Source: Pseudarthrobacter defluvii
Lineage (GTDB): Bacteria; Actinomycetota; Actinomycetes; Actinomycetales; Micrococcaceae
Length of the DNA stretch: 64,000 nucleotides
Assembly: GCF_030323865.1 (NCBI RefSeq)
Contig: NZ_CP066362.1
Span: 2,604,001 to 2,668,000 of the forward strand
Reading direction: 5' to 3'
Under the pieces are notes generated by a model. That model worked only from the letters and a program-made list of their open reading frames with translations. It searched no databases and had not been told where the DNA came from. The position numbers were made by a program, and so were the translations under genes. Positions 35,591 through 48,830 of the stretch are shown one piece after another (positions within the stretch are counted from its first letter, which is position 1; each line of letters begins with the position of its first letter).

Positions 35591-36472
35591 CTAGGAAACA
35601 ACGTGCTTCAGCAGCCGGGGCAGCGAGTCCGTTTTTCCAACAGCCAGCGAACGGGCCACCAGGGTGGCAGCGTTCAGGCGTGACGTCGTATGGAAGGCCG
35701 CAGCCCGGGCCGTCCGCTGCCAGCCAAGCTCGCGGAACCGCCGCGCCTGCCCTTCAAAGAACGCCCGCTCCTCATCAAAGCGCCGCCCGTCCAAGGCCTT
35801 GACTGATGAATCTGACGCCGAGTGGCGCCGGTAGAGGAATGCCAAGGTGGGGTCAACTACCATTGATCCGTTTTCAGCGGCGATATCGAGCAGGAGGGCG
35901 AGGTCCTGCACGACGTGCAATCCTTCAGTGAAGCCGATGCGCCGGATCACGTCGGTTCGCCAAGCGAGAGACGGGAAATAAGCCCAATCGGCGCGCACGA
36001 GGCTGGTGGCCATCTTTTCGCCCTGAAGGAGAACCGGTTCCTTCGTGCTCGGCGCGTAGACCTTTTTCACGATGTCGACAAGGGGTGAGCAGGCGCGGCC
36101 CTTCTCGTCAATCACCTGCACGCCGGGCTGGACCACGCTGGCCTGCGGGAAGGCCTCGAAGGCATTGGAAACGACGGACAAGTAGTTGGGCAGCATGATG
36201 TCGTCAGCACCCATAACGACCACGATCGGCGCATCGGCCAATTCCAGCGCTTTGCGGTAATTACCGTTGGCACCAAGGTTCGTTTCGTTCTTCTGGTACG
36301 TCACCCGGGGATCGGAGATGGATTCGAACCAACGCTGGGGTTCCGGGCTTGGAAACCCGTCATCCACCACAATGAGGCGCCAGTCTTCGAACTGCTGGCT
36401 CATGACACTCTGGGCAGCGAGTTTCATCAGGTCGACATCCCCATAGTAGGGAAGCAATACGTCAATGGCCAT
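35591..36472 (-). CDS. GT2 family glycosyltransferase
   Basis: This 293-residue GT-A enzyme begins MAIDVLLPYYGDVDLMKLA. It has RLIVVDDGFPSPE (nucleotide contact) and VVMGADDIMLPNYL, whose ADD is the metal-binding motif. HVVQDLALLLDIA precedes the C-terminal half. It is chosen from ATG 36472 because the longer frame adds an unrelated, Cys-containing leader. No membrane helix. The acceptor is unknown; context suggests transfer of a sugar onto surface polysaccharide. Its 239-base upstream gap is shared with the divergent GT2 operon. Confidence 0.85.
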   Translation of the reverse strand: MAIDVLLPYYGDVDLMKLAAQSVMSQQFEDWRLIVVDDGFPSPEPQRWFESISDPRVTYQKNETNLGANGNYRKALELADAPIVVVMGADDIMLPNYLSVVSNAFEAFPQASVVQPGVQVIDEKGRACSPLVDIVKKVYAPSTKEPVLLQGEKMATSLVRADWAYFPSLAWRTDVIRRIGFTEGLHVVQDLALLLDIAAENGSMVVDPTLAFLYRRHSASDSSVKALDGRRFDEERAFFEGQARRFRELGWQRTARAAAFHTTSRLNAATLVARSLAVGKTDSLPRLLKHVVS

Positions 36473-36711
36473 GTGCCAGGTAGGTCCTTTTCTTGAATCA
36501 ACACAGGTGGGATCTGTCTGCCCGGTAATGAGCACCCCGATAATGCTACCCCGTCACCGCTGGCCACCCTCGTCGGGTGTCTCGACAGACCACGGTCAGC
36601 GGGGACGAATGGAAGGGCTCTACGAGCCAACGATAGACTGGGCCGTGCTGCCTGACAGTCCCCTCGCATGCGGGTCGGTCAATCCGGATAAGCGAAAAGG
36701 AACAGTGAGAC

Positions 36712-37641
36712 GTGACGCGCCAGAGTGACGCCCGAGTGGTGGCCATTATTTCAGCATTCCACCCCCCTGAGGACTTGCCCGAGAGGGTCCTGGAGCTCAA
36801 CAAGCAAGTGGCGCAGACCGTGGTGGTGGACGATGGTTCCGACATAAACCGCTCCAGCCCCGTATTGCAGGAGCTCGAAGGGATGGGCTGCTCAGTAATC
36901 CGGATGCCCGGAAATGTAGGCATTGCCGCCGCCCTCAACGCCGGCATCGATTTGGCGCTCAAAAACTGGTCCCCCGACTTTGTGTTGACCCTGGACCAGG
37001 ACTCGGCGCTGGATCCCGGCTACGTCGCTGCGGCGCTGGAGACCTTTGCAGAAGCCAAGGCCAAGGGAATCGAGCCGGGGCTCGTCAGCGCCCAGTCGCA
37101 CAATGGACTAAACGTTCCCCTGCTCACCCGACGGGCAGAGTTTCCCGAGGCGTTCGATCCCTTGCAGTCCGGCGCCCTGATACCCGTCTCCACCCTCAAG
37201 TCCGTTGGGATGATGGACGAGCGGCTCTTTATAGACTGCGTGGACTCGGAATTCAACCTGCGCGTACGGTCGCATGGCCTTGCGACTTTGATCGGAAAAG
37301 GCTGCAATATGACCCACTCACTCGGGCACGCACAGCCGATGATGTTGTTCGGGTGGCACGTAACGGTTTTGGGCATCAAACGGCACGTCCACTCGCATGC
37401 GCCGTTCCGGGTCTACTACATAACCCGGAACAGCATTTACCTGTGGCGCCAATACGGGGCGCGCTTTCCGGGCTGGCTGGTGCGGCGGCTCCGCTTCCAG
37501 ATGGAAAGTGACATCTTCAGGCTGCTGTACGGCGCAAACCGCAAAGGCCAACTGCGCGCGCTCGCCCGGGGGTGCTGGGATGGCTGGACCGGACGGCTTG
37601 GGAAAATCGATCCTTCGCTGCAGGAACGGATCAGTTCATGA
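36712..37641 (+). CDS. GT2 rhamnosyltransferase-like glycosyltransferase
   Basis: This 309-residue GT-A enzyme starts at GTG 36712 with aaagga upstream. It has VVAIISAFHPPEDLPER, QTVVVDDGSD, LTLDQDSALDPGYV (the DxD of dTDP-rhamnose-type transferases), and FIDCVDSEFNLRVRSHG. This RfbF/WbbL-like pattern and its position by the rml genes favour rhamnose transfer. It is the first of three plus-strand transferases linked by four-base ATGA overlaps. Confidence 0.87.
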   Translation: MTRQSDARVVAIISAFHPPEDLPERVLELNKQVAQTVVVDDGSDINRSSPVLQELEGMGCSVIRMPGNVGIAAALNAGIDLALKNWSPDFVLTLDQDSALDPGYVAAALETFAEAKAKGIEPGLVSAQSHNGLNVPLLTRRAEFPEAFDPLQSGALIPVSTLKSVGMMDERLFIDCVDSEFNLRVRSHGLATLIGKGCNMTHSLGHAQPMMLFGWHVTVLGIKRHVHSHAPFRVYYITRNSIYLWRQYGARFPGWLVRRLRFQMESDIFRLLYGANRKGQLRALARGCWDGWTGRLGKIDPSLQERISS

Positions 37642-38381
37642 GCGCAAAAGAAACTGTCCGGGTATCTGTCTGCATGGCCACCTACAACGGCCAGGATTAC
37701 GTTGCGGAGCAAATAGCGTCCATCCTCGACCAACTTTCGCCGGATGATGAACTCGTCGTCGTTGACGATGCCTCCAAGGATGCAACGACCGACGTCGTCC
37801 GCAGGATCAAGGATCCGCGCATAATCCTCCTTCCGAGCGGGGAAAATCAGGGCTACGTTGCCAGCTTCGAGAAGGCTATCGCGGCGAGCAGAGGGGCCTA
37901 CATTATGCTCTCTGACCAGGACGACGTCTGGATACCCGGGCGGCTGGACAAACTGCTGAAGGCCCTGCAAACCAAGGCATTCGCGGCAAGCAATTTCACC
38001 GTGTTCGGCGGCCCTGCCAACAAATTGCAGAAAGTGCAATTGAAGGAGGCCGACAGCAGGCGGTGGCTAGCCAACCTGGTCACCACGTGGATCGGCATCC
38101 GGCCCTACTACGGCTGCACCATGGCTTTCCGCGCCGACGCGAAACGGCTCATTCTTCCTTTCCCGTCGTTTCTGACTGAAACGCATGACCAGTGGATAGC
38201 AATCGTGGCGAACCTGAACCGGGAAATGGCACACGTGGAATCTGCCACCGTGGCACGCCGTTTGCACGAGCAAAACACCACACCCAAATCGCGACGGCCC
38301 GTCTCCGTTATCATCCGGGCAAGGGTCATGCTGCTCCGTGCCTTCTTCGTTGCCCTAAGTCGAAAGCTCCAGACCCGATGA
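37638..38381 (+). CDS. GT2 family glycosyltransferase
   Basis: This 247-residue enzyme has VSVCMATYNGQDYVAEQI, DELVVVDDASKD, and IMLSDQDDVWIPGRL, where the DQDD is the metal site characteristic of rhamnosyl- or galactosyl-type GT2 enzymes. THDQWIAIVA is the presumed acceptor/base region. ATG 37638 overlaps the preceding gene by four bases. Like its neighbours it is cytosolic, acting before export. Confidence 0.87.
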   Translation: MSAKETVRVSVCMATYNGQDYVAEQIASILDQLSPDDELVVVDDASKDATTDVVRRIKDPRIILLPSGENQGYVASFEKAIAASRGAYIMLSDQDDVWIPGRLDKLLKALQTKAFAASNFTVFGGPANKLQKVQLKEADSRRWLANLVTTWIGIRPYYGCTMAFRADAKRLILPFPSFLTETHDQWIAIVANLNREMAHVESATVARRLHEQNTTPKSRRPVSVIIRARVMLLRAFFVALSRKLQTR

Positions 38382-39409
38382 CCGGTACGCCTTCCAGTCC
38401 GTCCTTAGCTGCCCAGACCTTCGCCGGATCATACGGAGCGGTGGCTCTGGCGGCCTATGAGCCTGATGAAGCGATGTTCGCGCGCCAGCTTTTGTCCATC
38501 CAGGCACAGACGCATAAGGAGTTCGTATGCCTTATCTCAGTTGACGGCAACGTCGAACGGGTTCAGGGCATCGTGAAGCGCACGTGCGGCGACGATGACC
38601 GTTTCCGCGTACTCGGATACGACAACAGGCTCGGGTTCCATCACAACTTTGAGCGGGCGCTGAAGGAAGTGCCGGCGGAGGCCCGCTGGGTTGCCCTCAG
38701 CGACCAGGATGACTACTGGTATCCCCAGAAGCTGACCAAGCTACTGCCGTATCTGGATGATTCCGCGCTTGTGACCTGCCAGGCGCGGGTAGTGTCAGCG
38801 GAAATTTCAATGACAGATCCCGATCCGGCCAAAGGCGAGTTGACCGACCGGAAGAATGTTGGCGCAGCCGACCTCTTCGCCAATAATCAAGTCACAGGCT
38901 CGCTGTGTGCCTTCCGCCGTGAGGTCCTCGACTTGGCGCTGCCTTTTCCATCTCTGGCCGCTCCCTCCCAGTACCACGACCACTGGATCGCACTTTGCGC
39001 CATGGCCGGAAAGGGCGTCAGGATCGAAGACTTGGTGCTGCAGGATTACGTCCAACATGGCGGCAACGTAGTTGGGGAATCGAGCCAGAGCCTTGTCGGC
39101 TCGATCCGGAACACCTTCCGGTTCGTCCGCCGCTACGAAGGCAATGCCTCAGCACGGAGTATCTGCAGGATCATTTACAAGACGGGGCTGGGCTGGCGGA
39201 CGCTGATGGCACGTACGCTCCTGCAGCGTGGTCAGCCAGCGGGGCAACCCTTCCCGGCCGATCTGACGGAAGCCTTGGATGTATATGCCAAGCCCCGCAC
39301 CGTACGGCTTGTGCAGCTTCTGGCCGGCGGTTGGCGGCGCCGGAACGTACCCATGATGAGGGTCCTGGAGATCCTGCTCGGCGCCGTTTTCAGACCTTGG
39401 TGCCGCTAG
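38378..39409 (+). CDS. GT2 family glycosyltransferase
   Basis: This 343-residue GT-A enzyme starts at ATG 38378, four bases before the end of the preceding gene. SDQDDYWYPQKL is the metal site, and QYHDHWIALCAMA matches the base region of the previous enzyme, so the two are probably related by duplication. Its C-terminal 90 residues are extra and basic. The stop overlaps the tail of the convergent minus-strand GT2 by four bases. Confidence 0.86.
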   Translation: MTGTPSSPSLAAQTFAGSYGAVALAAYEPDEAMFARQLLSIQAQTHKEFVCLISVDGNVERVQGIVKRTCGDDDRFRVLGYDNRLGFHHNFERALKEVPAEARWVALSDQDDYWYPQKLTKLLPYLDDSALVTCQARVVSAEISMTDPDPAKGELTDRKNVGAADLFANNQVTGSLCAFRREVLDLALPFPSLAAPSQYHDHWIALCAMAGKGVRIEDLVLQDYVQHGGNVVGESSQSLVGSIRNTFRFVRRYEGNASARSICRIIYKTGLGWRTLMARTLLQRGQPAGQPFPADLTEALDVYAKPRTVRLVQLLAGGWRRRNVPMMRVLEILLGAVFRPWCR

Positions 39410-40329
39410 GGCCGGGAACCAAACTGCTTCCGCTTCTCGGGCGGCAGGGTGGCGAAAAGGTCGCCTGGCTGAAGCGCAGCGGGCGTGCGGAACATCCCGT
39501 GGGCGAGGCCCCGTGCGGTGCTCGAGACCCAGAGCCGCTTGTTTCCAGCGATCTTGAACTGATGGAGCGCCAGTACTGACAACTCCGCAAGCCTGAAGAG
39601 CGGACGCTGAGTAAGCGACCACGGCCGAGGGCTGAGGCGGGTGATCCACAACTGGTTTCGCAGGTAGTAGTAAAGGCGTCCGCCCATGTCCTTTTTTCCG
39701 GCATTATTGGGGTGCTTCATGCGCGCCTCGACTACGTGGATGCCGAAGGAGGTACGGGCCAAGCGCTTGGTGTACTCAACGTCGTCAAACCAAATGAAGA
39801 AGTCTGCATAGGGAAGGGGCATGGCCGCCGAAAGCTTGAGATCGACAAGGGCCCCTACAAACGTGGTGTGCGTCAGCGCAATGCCCCCCAGCTTCCGGGC
39901 GACAAGCTGCGCATTGGCGTCCGTCGACACTGCTGGGAGGTTCCCTTGGACAACCGCTCCGGTCTCGTCTTCAACAAGCGGCGCGGCAAATCCCGGCCGC
40001 GGTTCGCTCTCCATCGCAGCAACGAGGGGCCCCAATGCATCCCTTCTGGGCTCGGCGTCGTCGTCCATCAACCAGGCGAGACTGTGCCCATGCTTCAAGG
40101 CAAGCTCAAGACCCCAAGCGAATCCGCCGGCCCCACCCAGATTCGCCCCGGTTTCAAAGAGTGTGATGCCTGGATGGTTTTGCCGTACGTAATCGGCACT
40201 GCCGTCAGTGGAGCCATTTTCGACCACGATGATCTCATCCAGTGGCCGAGTTTGCTCCTCCAATGCCGTGAGGCACTTCTTCAGATAATCCAGTCTATTG
40301 AAGGACACAACTACGGCTGCTACGGACAT
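39406..40329 (-). CDS. GT2 family glycosyltransferase (GlfT1/WcaA-like)
   Basis: This 307-residue enzyme reads MSVAAVVVSFNRLDYLKKCL, PLDEIIVVENGSTDGSADYV, GGAGGFAWGLELAL and LAWLMDDDAEPRRDAL. The MDDD motif and the GGAGGF stretch are shared with galactofuranosyltransferases GlfT1/GlfT2 and RfbN-like enzymes. The C-terminal RLYYYLRNQLWITRL is also family-typical. ATG 40329 is used because the upstream eleven codons are not conserved in type. It may extend or start a galactan made with the glf operon products. Confidence 0.85.
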   Translation of the reverse strand: MSVAAVVVSFNRLDYLKKCLTALEEQTRPLDEIIVVENGSTDGSADYVRQNHPGITLFETGANLGGAGGFAWGLELALKHGHSLAWLMDDDAEPRRDALGPLVAAMESEPRPGFAAPLVEDETGAVVQGNLPAVSTDANAQLVARKLGGIALTHTTFVGALVDLKLSAAMPLPYADFFIWFDDVEYTKRLARTSFGIHVVEARMKHPNNAGKKDMGGRLYYYLRNQLWITRLSPRPWSLTQRPLFRLAELSVLALHQFKIAGNKRLWVSSTARGLAHGMFRTPAALQPGDLFATLPPEKRKQFGSRP

Positions 40330-40474
40330 GGACCATCCTGACTTTGCGGTGCGAGTTACCAATACAGCTTAGTGGACCGGCGTGGGCTTGCGGAGCGGCA
40401 GTGCCATCGCTGCTCTAAGCTGGAGACTTTGGCGCTTAACCCGCGCCTGGGATCGAAAGGTTGGTCTAAGCGTC

Positions 40475-41692
40475 ATGAAGGCAATCATGGCCGCCCTGTT
40501 TCGCATGGGTACCTTCGCTCTCACCGTTGGAGCAGGAACTGTCGTTGGACTTCTCGCGATTCCAATCATCACGAGAGTGGTGGGTGCCGATGCGTGGGCG
40601 GTGCAGGTTCTCGTGCAATCGCTCGCAACCCTGTTTGGTGTAGTCGTTGCTTTCGGCTGGGGAACAATAGGTCCGGGTCTTGTAGCCTCCCATGACCGCA
40701 GGGACCGGCCGCAGCTTTTTTTGGACTCCCTAATCACCCGCACGTACCTGCTGCTCGTGGCTGCTCCTGTCATGATGATCGTCTTGGCAGTGCTGCGGCC
40801 CCGGGAAGCTGTGTTTGTTTCTATCGCTTCAGCCGCCTACCTCATGCCATTCGTCGGGGCTTCCTGGTACTTTGTCGGCGAGGGCAAGCCCATGAGACTG
40901 TTCCTGTTTGATGCCCTCCCCCAGTTGCTCGGCACGGTGGCAGGCGTGGGCGTTCTGGTGATGACCGGGGATTTCACGTTACTGGTCATCACGCAACTGG
41001 TCTTCAACATTTGTGCCGTTGTGATTAGTTCCCGCGTGATACTTCGGGACGGTAGCGGCCAACTGGCGCCCAACTTTTCTTTGCGGAACTCTCTCCGGCA
41101 AATGGCGCAGCAACGTCATGGGGTCATCACGGCAGCCACTGGAAGCTTTTACGTCAACTTGCCCATGGTGGCGGTGAATATGATCATTCCCGCGCAATTG
41201 GCGAGCTACGCCATCGCAGACCGTCTCTTCCGCTTCTCGGTCACCGCGTTCTCACCCATTCTGCAATTCGTTCAAGGCTGGATCCCCGAGGGGGGTGCTG
41301 GCTCCACTACCCATAGGATCAGGAGGGCAGCACAATTTGCCCCGCTACTGGGGATTGTCGGGGGTTCAGTTCTCGCGGCGGCGGGACCTTGGGCGGCCCA
41401 ACTCCTTGTCCCTGGACCGACCAATTTCGGTTATAACCTGAGTATTCCCGTTGGTACTAGTTTTGCTGCAGTTGCCGTGTCACAAGTCATTGGGCTTGCA
41501 TGCCTGGTACCCATTGGCAAGGCCAGGGAGTTGGCGAGGTCCACTTTGGTCGGGGCTGTCCTTGGTACCCCCTTGATCCTGTTGGGAGCAGCATACTTTG
41601 GTGTGGCCGGGGTGATTTGGGGTATGGCGATTTCAGAAGTGGCGGTCGCCGCTTTCCAGGTGTACGTGCTCCGGCGTTATCTTCGTGCATAA
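40475..41692 (+). CDS. Polysaccharide flippase (Wzx/MOP family)
   Basis: This approximately 405-residue protein has about 12 hydrophobic helices (first VGAGTVVGLLAIPIITRVV, a Wzx-like signature). MOP-family flippases carry lipid-linked repeat units across the membrane. The start is uncertain: ATG 40475 gives a standard N-terminus; an upstream GTG 40382 adds 31 basic residues overlapping the promoter region of the divergent GT2. It is isolated between convergent and divergent genes. There is no Wzy polymerase in its operon. Confidence 0.83.
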   Translation: MKAIMAALFRMGTFALTVGAGTVVGLLAIPIITRVVGADAWAVQVLVQSLATLFGVVVAFGWGTIGPGLVASHDRRDRPQLFLDSLITRTYLLLVAAPVMMIVLAVLRPREAVFVSIASAAYLMPFVGASWYFVGEGKPMRLFLFDALPQLLGTVAGVGVLVMTGDFTLLVITQLVFNICAVVISSRVILRDGSGQLAPNFSLRNSLRQMAQQRHGVITAATGSFYVNLPMVAVNMIIPAQLASYAIADRLFRFSVTAFSPILQFVQGWIPEGGAGSTTHRIRRAAQFAPLLGIVGGSVLAAAGPWAAQLLVPGPTNFGYNLSIPVGTSFAAVAVSQVIGLACLVPIGKARELARSTLVGAVLGTPLILLGAAYFGVAGVIWGMAISEVAVAAFQVYVLRRYLRA

Positions 41693-41768
41693 GGTAACCG
41701 GCAGCCCACATGTGATGTGCGAGGGCCCACGAGGTCGCAAACCACTAAGTTTTATTCCACTGCAAGCA

Positions 41769-43853
41769 TTAGGGAGCAGGGCACAGGTCAAGCCTGTACA
41801 GCTTTGCTTCACCCTGTGAGTCCTCCAACGTGGCCAAACCTGCAGCTATGAGGGCGTCCAGCCCTTTGTAGCCACTGTCCCGGCCGTGTACTTCACGGTG
41901 CCCGAAGTCGAGGATGTACTCGATCTTCAGGCTTTCTACTGTGGGGCACACGGCGGGATCGTCCTTGGAAGGAACAGGCCCGTTGAGTAGCGGCGCCGCG
42001 CCTTGCGGAACAGCACTGAGGATGTGCAGCTGGACGAGCTTCCGGTCAGCGAAGGCGTAGGCGAGCGAGCTGCCGTTCCAGGGATTCCCGACCATAAGGG
42101 CATCCTTGGGTACTTCTCCGGGCAGGCGTTTGATGAGCGCCAGCTCATCAGTGGAGACCAGCGGCGAATCCTCCGACAACCGATAGGATCCCGCCATCGA
42201 AGCTTGCGCCTGGCTGACGTTGCCGCGTTGAGTGGCCGCTGCCAATGCCACAATCATGACGATTCCAGCAGCGGTGAAGAGAACCGCGGGACGCAGCCTG
42301 TTCGTCGTGGTTGCCCCCTCGAAGGTTCGGCCAGGCCGCCTTTTGTTCAGGTAGCCGGCAGCCAGCGCCAGGGCTGAGGACAACCAGCACCAGACCTCGA
42401 CGGCGCCCCTGCAGGCCAGCGGGATTGTCACCAATGGCAGGAGTGCGGCCAGGCGGGGCGGATCGTTGTACCAGATACCAGTGAGAGACAGCCGGAAGTC
42501 ATCCGCAGGAAAGGAACTGACGACGGCGAAGAGAGCTGCCGCGACCAGGTAAGTTCCCAGCAGCCATACCTTGCGGCCGGAACGGATGGTCGCATAGATG
42601 CCAAGGAGCGTCAGCGCCATGACGGCCCAAGCAACGGGGCGTCCGATCGCCGAACTGGCAATCAGTTCCCCGATGGCCTGGCCCGTCGTCTCCACCGGTG
42701 GCCAGAAAGCAGCCTCCGCCGGGGGACGCACGACGTCCCACAGAAGGCGGATCAGTACGACGGCGGCAACGAAAGCCAGTACCAGGGCAGCCGAAGCGGC
42801 CACTCGTCCCTTGCCCCTCCGGGACCTAAGGGTTTTAGCGAAAACGCGGACATAGACATAGAAGGCGGGAGGCAACATCAAAGCAAGCCAGGCCATGGCG
42901 GCACTGGGGTGGGCGAGGGCCATACCGGGTAGAACCGCGAGCAACAGCAGCAGGCTCATGATCCTGGACCCGTGCGAAACGGCGGACAGGCCAAGCGCAT
43001 CCACTCCCAGGGCCAATACCAGGGGCAGCAGGGCCAGCGCCAGGAAATTCGGGTAGAGGACTCCGAAATCCAGCAGGGAGATGGGGAACGCGCCAAAGGC
43101 GGCAGACAGCACGCCTGCCGTGATGCTGACCGCGGGACGGCGTCCCCAGATAGTCTGCGCGAGATATATACATCCGAGCGGCCACACCAGGGCGGCGACG
43201 ACTATGTTGACGGCGTTCACTGACGAGGTTATTTCCCCACCGCCGGCACTCACGAGCAGGGACACCACGTCGTGCCAGGCGGCAGGATACGACCCCGCAC
43301 CTGTCATGGCGTTGAGGGTAAGGGACGAACCGGACCCGGTGTCGAGAATGTACCGTACCGCGTTCAAGTGGAAGACGTTATCGAAGGTCTGCGAGAACGA
43401 CTCAGGCGAGCCAATGGCGTTCAGGAGCCTGCGCCCTATCAGGAATGCTGCCACGGCCGCTGCCGCTAAAGATGCAACGATCCAATAGCGCGGCCTGTCC
43501 TCACCAGCCAATTCAACCGGTTTGGCTCTCTTTCGAAGCAAAACGGAAGCGCCAAAGGCTACTACTGCCATTCCAATGGTTACCGCCACCACCGGCAACA
43601 GCGACCACGTGACTCCGAGGAAGGGTGCGGCGATGGCCGCCATACCGATGACCGAGACGCTTACGCCCGGAGCTGCTGCGACCGCCCGGGGTGCGCCAAG
43701 CCGCGCAGCAAAGCCAACGGCAAGTCCCGGAATGAACAGCAGAACCACTGCGAGGAGAAACTGCGGTACTGCGTCAAACCAGGACAAGAATCCTCCGAAA
43801 AGTTGTCGGCACGCCAGCCGAAGCGGCACCTCGTACCGCTGATGGTCAATCAA
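41769..43853 (-). CDS. DUF6541-type large membrane protein (possible GT-C transferase)
   Basis: This 694-residue protein has about 14 transmembrane helices and a C-terminal extracellular domain of about 160 residues. LSWFDAVPQFLLAVVLLFIPG near the start is family-typical, so TTG 43787 with ggagga upstream may be the true start, giving 672 residues; ATG 43853 is the listed alternative. The membrane layout suits GT-C enzymes that modify exported glycans. It lies 40 bases after wzt on the same strand, probably as the last gene of the glf operon. Confidence 0.75.
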   Translation of the reverse strand: MIDHQRYEVPLRLACRQLFGGFLSWFDAVPQFLLAVVLLFIPGLAVGFAARLGAPRAVAAAPGVSVSVIGMAAIAAPFLGVTWSLLPVVAVTIGMAVVAFGASVLLRKRAKPVELAGEDRPRYWIVASLAAAAVAAFLIGRRLLNAIGSPESFSQTFDNVFHLNAVRYILDTGSGSSLTLNAMTGAGSYPAAWHDVVSLLVSAGGGEITSSVNAVNIVVAALVWPLGCIYLAQTIWGRRPAVSITAGVLSAAFGAFPISLLDFGVLYPNFLALALLPLVLALGVDALGLSAVSHGSRIMSLLLLLAVLPGMALAHPSAAMAWLALMLPPAFYVYVRVFAKTLRSRRGKGRVAASAALVLAFVAAVVLIRLLWDVVRPPAEAAFWPPVETTGQAIGELIASSAIGRPVAWAVMALTLLGIYATIRSGRKVWLLGTYLVAAALFAVVSSFPADDFRLSLTGIWYNDPPRLAALLPLVTIPLACRGAVEVWCWLSSALALAAGYLNKRRPGRTFEGATTTNRLRPAVLFTAAGIVMIVALAAATQRGNVSQAQASMAGSYRLSEDSPLVSTDELALIKRLPGEVPKDALMVGNPWNGSSLAYAFADRKLVQLHILSAVPQGAAPLLNGPVPSKDDPAVCPTVESLKIEYILDFGHREVHGRDSGYKGLDALIAAGLATLEDSQGEAKLYRLDLCPAP

Positions 43854-43893
43854 AAAGTGAGTGCAGCCGTTGACCTGCTGCAGATGACGCCCG

Positions 43894-44619
43894 TCAGGCC
43901 CTCAAAATCGAGACGGCCTCATGGATGGGTCCATCGAATTTCACGTTACCGTGCTCCATCAGGATTCCCCGGTCGCAGATGCGGGAAACGAGGTCCAAGT
44001 CGTGGCTCACCACAACGAGTGTCTTTCCCTCGTGCGCCAGTTCCTGGATCTTATCGATGCATTTGCGCTGGAAAGGCTCGTCACCCACCGCGAGGATCTC
44101 GTCGATCAGGAAGACTTCCGGGTCTGTGTGCACAGCAACCGAAAAAGCCAGGCGCAGGTACATCCCTGAAGAATAGAACTTGACCTCGGTATCAATGAAC
44201 TGGCCGATCTCGGAAAACTCGACAATAGCGTCGAACCTCTCCTTAATTTGCTGCTCAGTCATTCCCAGGATGGCACCGTTGAGGAACACGTTGTCCCGCC
44301 CGGAGAGGTCGGGGTGGAAGCCGGCACCTACTTCGATAAGTCCGGCAACCCGGCCCCTCGTCTTTACCGTTCCGGTGTCGGGAAGCATGACTCCCGAAAT
44401 GTGCTTCAGCAAAGTGGACTTGCCCGAACCGTTCAGGCCCAGGAGCGCCACGGTCTCCCCTGCCTCGACGTCAAGAGATACGTTCTTCAGGGCGTGGAAC
44501 TTCTCGGAAAGATCTCCCTTGCGCCCCTTTATGAGCCAAACGACGGCTTCCTTGATGGACCGTGTGTGGCGCAGGACAAACTGCTTGCTGATATCCGAAA
44601 CTTCAATTGCCTTGACCAC
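43894..44619 (-). CDS. wzt: Polysaccharide ABC exporter ATPase (Wzt/RfbE-like)
   Basis: This is a 241-residue ABC ATPase with Walker A GLNGSGKST, a Q-loop region IEVGAGFHPDLSGRDNV, the signature YSSGMYLRLAFSVA, and Walker B VFLIDEILAVGD. It has no C-terminal carbohydrate-binding domain, which in O-antigen Wzt proteins reads the chain end; length control must therefore be by another route. The start is one base after the wzm stop. Confidence 0.9.
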   Translation of the reverse strand: MVKAIEVSDISKQFVLRHTRSIKEAVVWLIKGRKGDLSEKFHALKNVSLDVEAGETVALLGLNGSGKSTLLKHISGVMLPDTGTVKTRGRVAGLIEVGAGFHPDLSGRDNVFLNGAILGMTEQQIKERFDAIVEFSEIGQFIDTEVKFYSSGMYLRLAFSVAVHTDPEVFLIDEILAVGDEPFQRKCIDKIQELAHEGKTLVVVSHDLDLVSRICDRGILMEHGNVKFDGPIHEAVSILRA

Positions 44620-45497
44620 TTATAGCTCCTGCGCGAAACGGCCCTCAAGGCGCCGGAAGGTGAATTGGCCCAAGAGGAGGATGGCCACCGCCACGCCCAG
44701 CCCAACAAACAGCCAAAGACTGAAAAGATTCGGGGGCATGGCCACGGATCCGTCCGTTGTGGGGAACCAGAACGCATAATGAAAAAGCTCCACCCCAATA
44801 GTGATCGGGTTTGCTTGGTAGACGGCGAACCACCCCGCACCAAGCTTGTCGTGGACCATGGACCACGCATACATCACAGGGGAAGCCCAGGTGGCAACCA
44901 TCAGGAGCATATCCACCAGGTTTTCCGAATCCCGGAAATAGACGTTGGCAGCCCCGAACAAGAGACCTAGTCCCGTGGCAAGCAGAGCCACGATAACGAA
45001 ACCCGCAACCGCAGCCAGCAGTTGAATGAGGTTGGGATGCCAGCCGGCCAGGACACACCCGATGACCAGCACCACCAGCTGCGGGAAGAAGTGCACAGCC
45101 GAGACCCAGACGGAAGCAACGGGAAAGAGCTCGCGCGGAAGGTAGATCTTCTTGATGAGGTTTCCGTTATTGACTATCGACCGCGCGGCGTTGCCCAAAG
45201 CCTCGGTAAAGAAGTTAATCAGGACAATGCCGGAGAACAGGTAGACCGCGTAGTTTGAGAGCCCTTCCGGGTTCCGTGCACTCCGCTCAAGGCCGAGGAA
45301 AACCCCCAAGGCCACGTAGAAGACAATGAACTGCACCCCGGGCTTCACGTACGACCACAGCAGGCCCAGCACGGAGCCCCGGTAACGCACCTTGAGTTCC
45401 TTGCGGACCAGCAGCTTGAGCAGGAAGCCGGACTGCCTGATGTCCCGCAACCCACCGCCCAGCCCGGGAGTGGTCAGCTCACCGGATGCGATTGCGC

Positions 45498-45501
<4 letters not shown>
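44620..45501 (-). CDS. wzm: Polysaccharide ABC exporter permease (Wzm/RfbD-like)
   Basis: This 293-residue ABC2-type permease has six transmembrane helices. The amphipathic entry LLKLLVRKELKVRYRGSVLG and SILVGLLWSYVKPGVQF-type segment (LGLLWSYVKPGVQFIVFYV) are typical of Wzm/TagG. It should move undecaprenyl-linked polymer across the membrane together with the ATPase encoded next. Its start overlaps the GlfT2-like stop by four bases. Confidence 0.9.
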
Positions 45502-48793
<3,292 letters not shown>

Positions 48794-48830
48794 TCAGCCC
48801 GCTGGCTGTGAGCCGGCACACAGGCCGCCG

